Part shown: positions 55,475 through 64,000 of the stretch, piece after piece
How the letters are laid out: every line of letters begins with the position of its first letter
Position numbering within the stretch: position 1 is the stretch's first letter
Assembly (NCBI RefSeq): GCF_003946045.1
Contig: NZ_RHNW01000001.1
Location: 455,825 to 519,824 of the forward strand
Length of the DNA: 64,000 bases
Origin: Levilactobacillus mulengensis
GTDB lineage: Bacteria; Bacillota; Bacilli; Lactobacillales; Lactobacillaceae
Direction of reading: 5' to 3'
Notes under the pieces: generated by a model
What the model was told of the DNA's origin: nothing
Database searches by the model: none
What the model saw: the letters and a program-made list of their open reading frames with translations, nothing else
Made by a program: the position numbers and the translations under genes

Positions 55475-56419
55475 CTATTTAGAAATAATGGTACCTTGAC
55501 CGTTTTCGAGGAATTCACCGATATTTTCCAGTGAGGTCACAACGGCTTGACCATGGCTGCTGTTCTTAACGAAGTCGACAGCGGCTTGGACCTTAGGGAG
55601 CATGCTCCCCTTGGCAAATTGGTTATCCTTTTCGTAGTCTTCCAGTTCTTGGATGCTGACATGTTCCAGCTTCTTTTGATCTGGCTTGTTGAAGTTCACG
55701 TAAATGTTGTCAACGGCCGTCAAGATGATCAGCAGGTCGGCGTGAACCAATTCAGCTAATTTTTCTGAGGCAAAGTCTTTGTCGATAACGGCTTCGCGAC
55801 CGACGAGGCGGTTGCCTTCACGGACAACGGGCACGCCACCACCCCCAACGGAGATAGGAATGACGCCGGCACCAACTAAGGTGTCCACGACCCGGTATTC
55901 GTTCACACCAATTGGCTTTGGTGATGGCACAACGCGACGGTAGCCCCGGCCTGCATCTTCAACGTAGGTGTATTCTGGGTGATCCTTTTGTAACTTTTCA
56001 GCTTCGGCTTGGTTGTAGAATGGGCCGATTGGCTTCGTTGGTGACGTGAAGGCGCCATCCTTAGGGTCAACCTCAACTTGGGTAACCACCGTGGCAACGT
56101 CCTTGGTGATCCCGGCTGCGGCCAGTTCTTCGTCCAGAGCGTTCTGCATCCAGTAACCGATGCTCCCTTGCGTCATGGCAACGGCCGTATCCAGTGGCAT
56201 TGCGGGGTTCTTTTCAGTACTCCCGGCAGCCTGTTGCAGTAACAGGTTCCCGACTTGGGGACCGTTACCGTGGGAAATGATCAGGTCATCCCCCTGTTCA
56301 ACGAACTTCACCAAGTACTTTGCGGTCGTCCGCAGAGCAGCTTGTTGGGCTTCCGAAGAAGCATCCTTTGATAAGATGGCGTTACCGCCAAGGGCCACAA
56401 CAATTTTACGCTTTGTCAT
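55475..56419 (-). CDS. arcC: Carbamate kinase
   Basis: 314 residues. Transfers phosphate from carbamoyl phosphate to ADP, the ATP-yielding step of the arginine deiminase pathway. N-terminal [25 protein letters not shown] near residue 48, and [11 protein letters not shown] near 205 are diagnostic. ATG 56419 follows GAGGAG by 8 nt. It is 22 nt after arcT. Confidence 0.97.
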   Translation of the reverse strand: MTKRKIVVALGGNAILSKDASSEAQQAALRTTAKYLVKFVEQGDDLIISHGNGPQVGNLLLQQAAGSTEKNPAMPLDTAVAMTQGSIGYWMQNALDEELAAAGITKDVATVVTQVEVDPKDGAFTSPTKPIGPFYNQAEAEKLQKDHPEYTYVEDAGRGYRRVVPSPKPIGVNEYRVVDTLVGAGVIPISVGGGGVPVVREGNRLVGREAVIDKDFASEKLAELVHADLLIILTAVDNIYVNFNKPDQKKLEHVSIQELEDYEKDNQFAKGSMLPKVQAAVDFVKNSSHGQAVVTSLENIGEFLENGQGTIISK

Positions 56420-56441
56420 AATCAATTCTCCTCGTCTTTGT

Positions 56442-57548
56442 TTAATCTTTATTCAAGTAATCCGCTAAAACAGCCAAGCCCTTCTTCAACGTTTCCGTTG
56501 GGGCACAGTACCCCAGGCGGGCGTGTCCCGGAACATCGAAGGCTTCCCCAGGAACCAGTAGAACGCCGGTATCCCGGAGTAAGTTTTGACAGAATTCCAG
56601 GCTAGACGTCTTGGTTTCGAGCTTAACAAATGAGGTTGAGACCCCATTCGGAAAGACACAACTCACATTGGGCGTCTTGGCAACCCAATCCTTGAAAATC
56701 TTCAGGTTGTTTTGGACAATCTCACGGTTCCGAGCCAACACCTTGTCGCGGTTCTGGAGGACCAGGCAAGCCGCCTGATCACTGAAGACCCCGGCACAAA
56801 TCATGGTGTAGTCCCGGTACTTGCGGAACGTTTCGGCTAGTTCGGCATTGGTAGCCGTCCAGCCGACCCGGATACCCGGCATCGAGTAGGTCTTCGACAA
56901 CGAGTTGGTGGAAATCCCCTTTTCATAGAGGTCCGCGATTGGTGCGAAGTCAACGCTTTCATCGAATGGCAGGTAAACTTCATCCACCAGCACGTAGGCG
57001 CCCACTTCACGGGCAATGGCAACGACCTGTTCCATGAAGTCCCGGTTCAGAATCGTCCCAGTTGGGTTGTTGGCGTTGTTGATACAGATCATTTTGGTGT
57101 CAGGGCGAATCAAGCGTTTCAGCTCTTCAATGTCCGGATACCAGTTTTCACTTTCCTGTAACTTCCAGAAGCTAACGTCCGCACCCAGTGACCGCGGAAT
57201 ATCGTACAGCTGTTGGTAACTTGGGTAAACACTGATGACGTGGTCGCCCGGCTTGATCAAGGCGTACAACGCTAACAGGTTCGCCCCGGTGGCGCCGTTC
57301 GTTTGCAGAATGTTAGCAGCATCGACGTGATCGTACAGCTTGCTGACCTCTTGTTTAAAGGTCGGTGAGCCTTCGATCCAGCCGTAATTCATTTTCTGTT
57401 GGTCTAATTCATCATAGGTGTTATCTTGGGTCAGCTTGACCAGTTCATTCATTGAAAACGACGTAATCGTGCTCTGGGCCAAATCATAGGTCGCCTCGCG
57501 TTCGTGAACGTTCAGCCATTCCTCAACACCAAATCCATCGATATCCAT
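56442..57548 (-). CDS. arcT: Aminotransferase of the ADI cluster (ArcT)
   Basis: 368-residue class I/II PLP aminotransferase. Substrate-pocket segment [10 protein letters not shown] near residue 165, VDEVYLPFD near 195, and the PLP-lysine block [16 protein letters not shown] near 222. Such genes accompany arc operons in lactic acid bacteria. In Lactococcus ArcT has been proposed to recycle alanine for arginine/alanine exchange by ArcD2. It lies between arcD2 and arcC in the same operon. Confidence 0.9.
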   Translation of the reverse strand: MDIDGFGVEEWLNVHEREATYDLAQSTITSFSMNELVKLTQDNTYDELDQQKMNYGWIEGSPTFKQEVSKLYDHVDAANILQTNGATGANLLALYALIKPGDHVISVYPSYQQLYDIPRSLGADVSFWKLQESENWYPDIEELKRLIRPDTKMICINNANNPTGTILNRDFMEQVVAIAREVGAYVLVDEVYLPFDESVDFAPIADLYEKGISTNSLSKTYSMPGIRVGWTATNAELAETFRKYRDYTMICAGVFSDQAACLVLQNRDKVLARNREIVQNNLKIFKDWVAKTPNVSCVFPNGVSTSFVKLETKTSSLEFCQNLLRDTGVLLVPGEAFDVPGHARLGYCAPTETLKKGLAVLADYLNKD

Positions 57549-57560
57549 GGGCCGTTCCTC

Positions 57561-58973
57561 CTAAATCGTGATCAATCCCATCGCAACCAGGACGACGCCA
57601 GCAACCGCACCGATGACAATTAAGGTCGAGTAGATGATTTCAGCTTTGGTCAGCTTCCCATCATCAATATCGAATTCTTTCTTGGCACGGTAGTAGAAGT
57701 ACAGGCCTGGAATGTAACCGATACAGCAGAGTAACAGGAAGTGTAACCCAGCTAAAGTAATGGCGATCACTTGAAAGGCTAAGGCAAAGATCCCGATCCA
57801 CATCTGTTTCGTATCTTTATTTTGCGCAGAGAATTTCACTTGGTACATCCCCACGAAGATGTAGCACACCACGATAGCGGCGGTACACAGGGAAAGGGCA
57901 AAGTTGTAAGCTTCTTCAGAGAATAACAGCACTAACAGGAAGACTTGAATTAAGGCAGCAGTCAGCACCAGTGAGAACGTTGGTGCACCGTTTTTGTTCT
58001 TCTTACCAAAGTAACTCGGCAAGAGTTTTTCTTCAGCCATCAACATGGTGGTATCGGCTGGCAACATCGTCCAGGATAACCATGCCCCTAAAATAGCAAT
58101 GATTAAGCCGACACTGATGAAGGCGCCACCCCATTTGCCGACCATGTCTTGGAAAATGTAGAGCATGGCGGGTTGGTTGATTTTAGCCAATTCGTTTTGT
58201 GACAGGTAACCATAAGGTAAGACGGAAGCCAAGACGTAGATGACCAGTAAGGAAATGATCCCGATGATGGTTGCTCGGCCGGCATCGTTCTTGCTCTTGG
58301 CACGAGAAGACAGCATACTTGCCCCTTCAACCCCAACGAAGACCCACATCATGATCATCAAGCAAGACTTGAATTGGGTCCAGATATCGCTACCACCGGC
58401 AACGCCAGTGGTCACGTTCGTCCAGAAGTGTGCGGTGAACATGCCACCCTTAAAGACGAAGATACCGACAACGATGAAGGCAAACAGGGGAATCAATTTG
58501 CAAATCGTAATAATCGTGTTCACGGCCGCAGCGGATTCAACCCCGCGGTTCACGATGAACGTCAGCACCCAGGACACGATACTTGCCAGGATGACGGAAG
58601 CCACATTTTGGCCACCCTTGAACATTGGCAGGAAGTAACCCAGTGAACTCATCAGGACGGTGGCAAAGGCCACGTTCCCTAACCAAGCACTCAGCCAGTA
58701 GCCCCAGCCACTCACGAATCCGGCAAAGTTACCGAACCCCTCTTGGGCATAGGCATGGATTCCTTCGGCGTCGGGCTTCTTTAACAATAAGTTGTTTAGT
58801 GACAACGCTAACATTAAAATCCCAAATCCAACGATCAACCACGCTAACAGAACGGGGCCAGGTGCAGCGCCGCCAGCCAGTGAACTGGTTAAGGTAAAGA
58901 CCCCTGAACCGATTGAACTAGTGACGACGGCCGCCGTTAACGCGCCCAGAGATAATCCTTTATTTTCATCCAT
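57561..58973 (-). CDS. arcD: Arginine/ornithine (or alanine) antiporter, second copy
   Basis: 470 residues with 12 or 13 hydrophobic helices, APA/ArcD family. VTSSIGSGVFTLTSSLAGG in helix 1 and SGWGYWLSAWLGNVAFAT in helix 3 mirror the paralogue at 53077-54546. It is 12 nt before arcT and downstream of the arcB terminator. The pairing of two ArcD paralogues with ArcT resembles the Lactococcus arcD1/arcD2/arcT set, so one may exchange arginine for alanine. Which copy does which cannot be read from sequence. Confidence 0.92.
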   Translation of the reverse strand: MDENKGLSLGALTAAVVTSSIGSGVFTLTSSLAGGAAPGPVLLAWLIVGFGILMLALSLNNLLLKKPDAEGIHAYAQEGFGNFAGFVSGWGYWLSAWLGNVAFATVLMSSLGYFLPMFKGGQNVASVILASIVSWVLTFIVNRGVESAAAVNTIITICKLIPLFAFIVVGIFVFKGGMFTAHFWTNVTTGVAGGSDIWTQFKSCLMIMMWVFVGVEGASMLSSRAKSKNDAGRATIIGIISLLVIYVLASVLPYGYLSQNELAKINQPAMLYIFQDMVGKWGGAFISVGLIIAILGAWLSWTMLPADTTMLMAEEKLLPSYFGKKNKNGAPTFSLVLTAALIQVFLLVLLFSEEAYNFALSLCTAAIVVCYIFVGMYQVKFSAQNKDTKQMWIGIFALAFQVIAITLAGLHFLLLCCIGYIPGLYFYYRAKKEFDIDDGKLTKAEIIYSTLIVIGAVAGVVLVAMGLITI

Positions 58974-59002
58974 ATTCTCACTCTTTTCCTCGTGTTTGCA
59001 AT

Positions 59003-59034
59003 AAAAAACGGACTAATCGCTCTGATTAGCCCGT
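59003..59034 (-). terminator. Intercistronic terminator arcB / arcD2
   Basis: ACGGACTAATC and GATTAGCCCGT form a stem; A run at 59003-59008 becomes the minus-strand T run. Located in the 74-nt gap between arcB and arcD2, so it should reduce expression of the distal genes. Confidence 0.85.
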
Positions 59035-59047
59035 CTTTAATCACTCG

Positions 59048-60079
59048 TTAAGCTTTAGGAATAAACAAGTTACCTAAAGTTGCGGCCATCATCGCTTTGA
59101 TGGAGTGCATCCGGTTTTCAGCTTCTTCGAATTGACGCCCATACTTACTAGTGAAGACTTCTTCAGTAACTTCCATTTCAGTAATGCCGTACTTCTTTTC
59201 AACATCTTGACCGTATTGGGTTTCGGTGTTGTGGAATGCTGGTAAGCAGTGCAGGAAGATGAGTTGGTCATCTGGGGTACCGGTCTTCTTAAGAGCAGCC
59301 ATGTTAACTTGATATGGCTTCAATAACTTGACCCGTTCTTCCCAGTTGCTTTCGCCCATGGATACCCAAACGTCGGTGTAAACCACGTTGGAGCCTGCTA
59401 AACCTTCATCCAAGTCATCGGTAACCAGCAGCTTAGCACCGGACTTCTTAGCAAAGCCTTGAGCCAAGTCTTGGGTTTCCTTAGTTGGGAAGAGTTCCTT
59501 AGGGGCAACGATGTGCACGTTGACACCTAAGATAGCACCCGTAACCAGCAGAGAGTTGGCAACGTTGTTCCGGCCATCACCCATGAAGGTTAAGGTCAAG
59601 CCCTTTAAGGTACCGAAGTTTTCCTTAACGGTCATGAAGTCAGCCAGCATTTGGGTTGGGTGCCATTCGTCGGTTAAACCGTTCCAAACTGGCACACCTG
59701 AGTCGCGAGCTAAGATTTCAGCATCGCTTTGCTTGAACCCACGGAATTCGATCCCATCGAACATGCCACCTAAGACCTTGGCAGTGTCAGAAGTCGATTC
59801 CTTCTTACCTAATTGGATGTCATTTTGGCCCAAGTATTCTGGGTGAGCACCTAAGTCGATAGCAGCAGTGGTGAATGCTGAACGGGTCCGAGTTGAGGAC
59901 TTTTCAAAGAGTAAGGCGATGTTCTTACCTTCCAAGTAGTGGTGAGGAATGCCAGCCTTCTTCAAAGCCTTCAAATGTAAACCGAAGTCGATCAAGTATT
60001 CGAGTTCTTCTGCGGTGAAGTCCTTTTCAGCTAAAACGCTGCGACCTTGAAAGACATTTTGCTTGAAATCTTGTGCCAT
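59048..60079 (-). CDS. arcB: Ornithine carbamoyltransferase (catabolic)
   Basis: 343 residues. Splits citrulline with phosphate to ornithine and carbamoyl phosphate in the ADI pathway. Carbamoyl phosphate loop [11 protein letters not shown] near residue 57, substrate loop [13 protein letters not shown] near 165, and [11 protein letters not shown] near 274 are intact. 36 nt after arcA and just before a terminator; codon use is strongly biased, suggesting high expression. Confidence 0.97.
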   Translation of the reverse strand: MAQDFKQNVFQGRSVLAEKDFTAEELEYLIDFGLHLKALKKAGIPHHYLEGKNIALLFEKSSTRTRSAFTTAAIDLGAHPEYLGQNDIQLGKKESTSDTAKVLGGMFDGIEFRGFKQSDAEILARDSGVPVWNGLTDEWHPTQMLADFMTVKENFGTLKGLTLTFMGDGRNNVANSLLVTGAILGVNVHIVAPKELFPTKETQDLAQGFAKKSGAKLLVTDDLDEGLAGSNVVYTDVWVSMGESNWEERVKLLKPYQVNMAALKKTGTPDDQLIFLHCLPAFHNTETQYGQDVEKKYGITEMEVTEEVFTSKYGRQFEEAENRMHSIKAMMAATLGNLFIPKA

Positions 60080-60115
60080 GATTAATCAATCTCCTCTAAT
60101 TTTAAAATTAATTGT

Positions 60116-61357
60116 TTACTTTAAGTCTTCACGTACCAATGGCATACTCATGCAACGAGGACCCCCACGACCGCGGGATAATTCACTTGAGAGAATGTCA
60201 ATAACCTTCAAGCCATGCTTACGAAGTAATTCGTTAGAAACATAGTTCCGGTTGTAGGTAACGACGACACCAGGGGCAATGGCTAAGGTGTTAGACCCAT
60301 CATTCCATTGTTCACGGCCAGCGACGATTGGGTCACCGTTACCGGTTGGGATTAAGTCTAAGTCATCCAAACCTAAGGCGTCTTTCAGAACTTGCTTCAA
60401 GTCCGTCTTGTGTTCGAGGTGTAAGTCTTCGGTGCCCTTGCCAGGTGTGATGGTCCAGGTGTCGATGTGACCGCCTTCGCCTAAGATACCTGGGTGAACC
60501 GTGAATTGGTCGGTGTTGATCATGGTGAACACCGTGTCCAAATGCATCATGGCGTGGTTATGTGGAATCCGGATAGCAATCACTGTATCGAAGTTGCTGT
60601 CCTTGAACAGGTTCCGGGCAATGTCTTCAATGGCATTGGCAGAAGTCCGTTGTGAAACTCCGATGGCCATCACGTGATCGGACAGAACCAGTTCGTCCCC
60701 ACCTTCAATCCGGGTGGTGTGGTTCCGGTCGCGCCATACGTTCAAGCCCTTGTTAGCAAACCGGTGATGGTACTTGATAATGGTTTCCATAAAGAGTGAT
60801 TCGCGTTGGCGAGCAGCGAACGTCATGTGGTTAATGCTTAAACCATCCCCGATTGAAGCCGCTGGGTCACGAGTGAAGTACAGGTTAGGCATTGGGTCCA
60901 TAAAGAATGGGTAGTCGCTATCTTCAGCGGCACTAACCAGGTCACTAGGTGTGAAGTCCAGTTCGTCTTTACGAACCCCACCCATGATCTTGTTAACCAT
61001 TGCTTGTGTGTCGAGGGAAAGTAAGTATTCCTTCAGGACATCATGAATCGTGCCGGCCATGTAGCCGCTTTCAGTTAACATCTGTTGCAAGAAATTTAAT
61101 TTAACTTCTTCGCCACCATCGTCTAAGGCTTCGGCGGATAATTTTTCTAAGTACAGAACTTCAGTCCCGTTTTCGCGAAGAACCTTAGCGAAGTTGTCAT
61201 GTTCTTGTTGGGCGATTGGTAAATATGGAATATCATCAAACAGTAACCGTGACATCATATCTGGCGTGAAGTTTTCAACTTCAACGTCCGGACGCTTCAG
61301 CATAACCGTTTTCAGTTTACCGATTTCAGATGTTACATGGATAGGTGTTGTCATCAT
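60116..61357 (-). CDS. arcA: Arginine deiminase
   Basis: 413 residues. First enzyme of the ADI pathway, arginine to citrulline and ammonia. [16 protein letters not shown] near residue 160, the IEGGDE and HLDTVFTMI segments near 217 and 272, and the catalytic cysteine in [12 protein letters not shown] at the C-terminus are all present. GGGAGG is about 6 nt before the first ATG. It leads the operon and is preceded by cre and Crp-like sites. Confidence 0.98.
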   Translation of the reverse strand: MMTTPIHVTSEIGKLKTVMLKRPDVEVENFTPDMMSRLLFDDIPYLPIAQQEHDNFAKVLRENGTEVLYLEKLSAEALDDGGEEVKLNFLQQMLTESGYMAGTIHDVLKEYLLSLDTQAMVNKIMGGVRKDELDFTPSDLVSAAEDSDYPFFMDPMPNLYFTRDPAASIGDGLSINHMTFAARQRESLFMETIIKYHHRFANKGLNVWRDRNHTTRIEGGDELVLSDHVMAIGVSQRTSANAIEDIARNLFKDSNFDTVIAIRIPHNHAMMHLDTVFTMINTDQFTVHPGILGEGGHIDTWTITPGKGTEDLHLEHKTDLKQVLKDALGLDDLDLIPTGNGDPIVAGREQWNDGSNTLAIAPGVVVTYNRNYVSNELLRKHGLKVIDILSSELSRGRGGPRCMSMPLVREDLK

Positions 61358-61387
61358 TGTTTCCTCCCTTGCTTAACTACAAGACAG

Positions 61388-61493
61388 AGTATAATCTCGA
61401 ATTGAAAACGCTAACATTAAGTGGTTAGCATTCAAAATGCGAAGGATTTCACATTTTAAGAGTGGAATGTATATTCAGCCCGAAATATACATT
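61388..61493 (-). promoter_or_regulatory. arcA control region: promoter, cre, Crp/Fnr-like box and inverted repeat
   Basis: Minus-strand -10 TATACT (61393-61388). A perfect cre, TGAAAACGCTAACA (61403-61416), overlaps the -35 position, predicting CcpA repression. TGCGAAGGATTTCACA (61438-61453) fits the Crp/Fnr half-site spacing TGTGA-N6-TCACA about 60-65 bp before the start, a good place for ArcR. AATGTATATT (61466) and AATATACATT (to 61493) form a perfect 10-bp inverted repeat, perhaps an ArgR or ArcR site. Confidence 0.65.
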
Positions 61494-61908
61494 ATTCATT
61501 CATTTTGACTGGTAAAAATTAGTAAAAATAGACTTTTTTACATAAAATTAATTTGTGTTTTTCTTACATTTTTTTGCAGATCATTTCTTTGCATGACTTT
61601 TCAGAGGCAACGTCATTGACGAAAAGACGGCTTTTTTCGATTTCTATCGTTGGTATTAAAGGATTTCTATACCCTGGGAATGCTTTTACAACAACGCTAG
61701 CGATTTCATGATTTTCTTGGTTCGGGGATTTTTCGTTAACTTTCCCTGCAAAATGGCCTGAGATTTTTCATTGTAAAGATAATGTATAAACTGAGCATTA
61801 TTCAGGTAAAGCATGCCAGACCGGCCGTGCTCCCCCGGTCGCTAGTAATTTAATCACAAGCAACTGGCTGGTCCCCCTTCTCAGCGTTTGTCAGCCCCTG
61901 AGACTAGT
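61494..61908. other. Remaining argS2 / arcA intergenic region
   Basis: About 415 bp, AT-rich, with an isolated AATGTATAAACTGAGCATT (61781-61799) resembling the half sites near argR2. No gene or RNA recognised. Confidence 0.35.
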
Positions 61909-61910
61909 AA

Positions 61911-61945
61911 AAGAGCGCTCAGGTCACGAAGACTTGAACGCTCTT
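61911..61945 (-). terminator. Terminator of argS2
   Basis: AAGAGCGCTCAGGTC (61911-61925) / GACTTGAACGCTCTT (61931-61945), 13 of 15 positions paired, with an A run left. Confidence 0.88.
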
Positions 61946-61975
61946 TGCTAAATTAATTCTTCTATTAGGTGCGGA

Positions 61976-63667
61976 CTACATCTCGTCTGGTGCCTTAACA
62001 CCCAACAAGCGCAGGCTTTCCTTGACGACGATTGAGACGGACTTAACCAAAGCTAACCGGGCTGGTAAGCCGGCATCATCCGCGAGAATCTTGGAGTGCG
62101 CGTAGTACTTGTTGAAAGTCTTGGACAAGCGGATGGCGTACTTGGCAATGACGGAAGGCTCCAACTCGTCACAGGCCATCTTGACCATGGCTGGGAAGTC
62201 GGCCAGGGCCTTGATGGTATCCCAAGCTTCGGGATCGGTGACCTGGTTGGCATCCGCCGTTATGGTGGTTGCCTTAGCTTTCCGCAGAATGCTTTCGGCC
62301 CGGGCATGGGCGTATTGTACGTAAGGACCGGTTTCCCCTTCGAACTTCAGTTGGTCTGCCAGAACGAAGTCAATGTTGTTGGTCCGTTCGTTCTTCAAAT
62401 CACCAAAGACGATGGCGCCGACCCCAACTTGTTGCGCAACCGCTGACTTGTTGGCCAAATCAGGGTTCTTCTCGTTGATTTCCTTTTCAGCCAGCTCAAC
62501 GGATTCTTCCAAGACCTTGGCCAACAGAATAATCCGGCCGGAACGCGTTGACAATTTCTTCCCATCAACGGTGATCAGGCCAAATGGCACGTGTTGCAGG
62601 TTCGGCGCTGACTTCAGGCCCATTTCTAACAGAACGGCCTTTAACTGCTGGAAGTAATACGTTTGTTCTGAGCCAACCACGTATAAGTTCTTGGCTGGTG
62701 CATATTCGCGGTCCCGGTACAGCGCGGTCGCAATATCCCGCGTGATGTAGAGGGATGCCCCGTCACTCTTTAAGATCAGTGCTGGGTTCAGGTTGTACTT
62801 GCTGAGGTCAACGACTTGGGCGCCCTGGGATTCAACCAACAGGTGCTTGTCCTTGAGGATTTGAACGACTTCTTCCAGCTTATCGTTGTAGAAGGCTTCC
62901 CCGTTGTAGGTATCAAACGTTACACCCAACTTCTTGTAAACGTCGTTGAACTCTTCCAAGGAAGCTTCCCGGAACCATTTCCAGAGACGGTGCGCTTCAG
63001 GGTCGCCATTTTCCAGCTTTCTGAACCATTCACGGGCTTCATCGTCCAGTTCGGGCTTGTCCACGTCCTCTTTATGGAAGCGAACATAATATTCAACTAA
63101 TTTGTTAATGGGGTCAGCCTTAACGTCGGCCTCATTCCCCCACAGTTTGTAGGCCGTGATGAGCTTCCCAAATTGGGTCCCCCAGTCGCCTAAATGATTG
63201 TCCTTGATGGGCGCGTAGCCGTTCTTGGTCAGAATCTCAGCAATCGAGTTCCCAATCACGGTCGACCGTAAATGCCCCATGGACATTGGCTTGGCAATGT
63301 TTGGTGAGGACATGTCGATGGGCACCTTCCCACCGTTGCCATCATTGTTTTGGCCGTAAGTAGCGCCGGCATTCAGGACATTTTCCAGCGTTGCAGCACT
63401 GTATTGACCCTTATCAAAGAAGAAATTCAAGTATGGACCGGCAACCACGACACGTTCAAAGTCACTTGAATCAATCTTTTCGGCCAAATTTTGGGCAATC
63501 TGTTGCGGTGCCCGGTGCAGGAGCTTAGCTAGTGCAAACGTGGGGAACGCCATGTCCCCGAGATCAGACGTCTTGGGCTTTTCAAGCTTCAACGCAATCT
63601 CTTCCGCCGACAATTGGCCGTCTAACGCGTTCGCCAATGCCGTAATAACCTTCTGTTTATAGTCCAT
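61976..63667 (-). CDS. argS: Arginyl-tRNA synthetase, second copy (no T-box)
   Basis: 563 residues, collinear without gaps with the copy at 34712-36403 and almost identical in the catalytic core (MSMGHLRSTVIGNS, KKLSTRSGRI). Differences cluster in the N-terminal domain and around residues 430-480. No T-box precedes it. Instead a TTGACG-N16-TACACT promoter with a near-palindrome just downstream is present. It lies upstream of arcA, which suggests regulation by arginine supply so that charging competes with arginine breakdown. Confidence 0.96.
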   Translation of the reverse strand: MDYKQKVITALANALDGQLSAEEIALKLEKPKTSDLGDMAFPTFALAKLLHRAPQQIAQNLAEKIDSSDFERVVVAGPYLNFFFDKGQYSAATLENVLNAGATYGQNNDGNGGKVPIDMSSPNIAKPMSMGHLRSTVIGNSIAEILTKNGYAPIKDNHLGDWGTQFGKLITAYKLWGNEADVKADPINKLVEYYVRFHKEDVDKPELDDEAREWFRKLENGDPEAHRLWKWFREASLEEFNDVYKKLGVTFDTYNGEAFYNDKLEEVVQILKDKHLLVESQGAQVVDLSKYNLNPALILKSDGASLYITRDIATALYRDREYAPAKNLYVVGSEQTYYFQQLKAVLLEMGLKSAPNLQHVPFGLITVDGKKLSTRSGRIILLAKVLEESVELAEKEINEKNPDLANKSAVAQQVGVGAIVFGDLKNERTNNIDFVLADQLKFEGETGPYVQYAHARAESILRKAKATTITADANQVTDPEAWDTIKALADFPAMVKMACDELEPSVIAKYAIRLSKTFNKYYAHSKILADDAGLPARLALVKSVSIVVKESLRLLGVKAPDEM

Positions 63668-63694
63668 ACGAAAATTCCTCCCTGTAGTTCAAAA

Positions 63695-63743
63695 ATTATC
63701 AAGATGATTAATCTCAGTGTACACTAATTCCCTAGGGCGTCAA
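63695..63743 (-). promoter_or_regulatory. argS2 promoter and candidate operator
   Basis: TTGACG (63743-63738), 16 nt, TACACT (63721-63716). A near-palindrome ATTATCAAGATGATTAAT (63695-63712) covers the start region and could be a repressor site. Confidence 0.5.
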
Positions 63744-64000
63744 AGGTGTTGTGTCGCAAATTGTTTGCACTAAATGCCTGCTAATTGTGGCTCAGCGCGT
63801 TTCTACCGGGGACCGTATAATTATACTAATAACCAGTGGACTGGACTCTAGGGGGCCAAATTGGGCTTGTAGACGACAAAAAAGCAGCTCGCTTTCGCGA
63901 ACTGCTTTTTAAAGTTATTCATGATGCCCCGAGCAGGCATACTTGATCGTGCTATATCAATGATTAAAGCCGTGCAGTGCAAAAAAAGTGCAAACGTTTT
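63744..64000. terminator. Right-edge intergenic region with a bidirectional terminator at 63878-63910
   Basis: AAAAGCAGCTCGC / GCGAACTGCTTTTT hairpin at 63878-63910 with A and T runs on both sides, probably ending a minus-strand gene beyond the window. The last 90 bases contain no frame I can support. Confidence 0.7.

Noticed and set aside
63911..64000. 3' end of a gene at the right edge
   Set aside because: Short open stretches exist in minus-strand frames but none shows recognisable protein sequence.

Overview
The window looks like chromosomal DNA from a Lactobacillaceae species, most probably a heterofermentative, moderately high-GC lactobacillus of the Levilactobacillus (brevis) type. 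This is inferred from the PrsA/HIT/Ecs, YhaMNO and RelQ-NadK-RluA gene neighbourhoods, AAGGAGG-type ribosome binding sites, a KxYKxGKxW-signal surface protein, a D-aspartate cross-bridge cassette and a complete arginine deiminase (ADI) cluster. No rRNA, insertion sequence, prophage or CRISPR array was seen.

Layout. 1-1172: 5' part of a large Ser/Ala-rich surface protein running off the left edge. 2020-6495: rluA-type pseudouridine synthase, nadK and relQ (one operon), with spxH divergent, then degV. 6569-13457: pepF, coiA, trmB, an APH-like kinase and ecsAB. 14469-16286: hit, a small membrane protein and the foldase prsA. 16406-23843: yhaM-yhaN-yhaO, a YlbF-family gene and a class A penicillin-binding protein. 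24018-34471: argR1 and a purine operon purEKCSQLFMND that has no purH at its usual place. 34712-36781: argS1 behind a T-box leader and a tRNA-Gly. 36860-40855: DUF2187-like protein, cell-wall amidase, RibD/DHFR-like protein, YisL-like protein and a zinc alcohol dehydrogenase. 40931-45325: racD, aslA and an asparagine synthase, a plausible set for making and amidating a D-Asp peptidoglycan bridge. 45471-51370: an FLP-like Crp/Fnr regulator, pepD, a small protein and a UvrA paralogue. 51473-63667: arginine module argR2, a B3/B4-domain protein, arcD1, arcR, arcC, arcT, arcD2, arcB, arcA and a second argS without a T-box.

The most unusual feature is a dispersed, highly structured intergenic element present six times (copies A-F: 9726-9929, 13531-13875, 14123-14442, 43055-43345, 46194-46445, 46613-46985). 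The copies share a core with short conserved motifs. In every copy the left and right halves pair over a long stem, and the paired bases change together between copies, which points to selection on a folded RNA or cruciform. Two inverted pairs (B/C and E/F) fill the two large divergent intergenic regions, with each copy on the same strand as the gene it precedes. Copy C carries the likely promoter of hit in its arm. I do not recognise this family.

Regulation is readable at several points: a PurBox-like 14-mer about 76 bp upstream of both the purE and argR1 promoters, a perfect cre plus a Crp/Fnr-like box upstream of arcA, a terminator between arcB and arcD2, and different control of the two argS genes.
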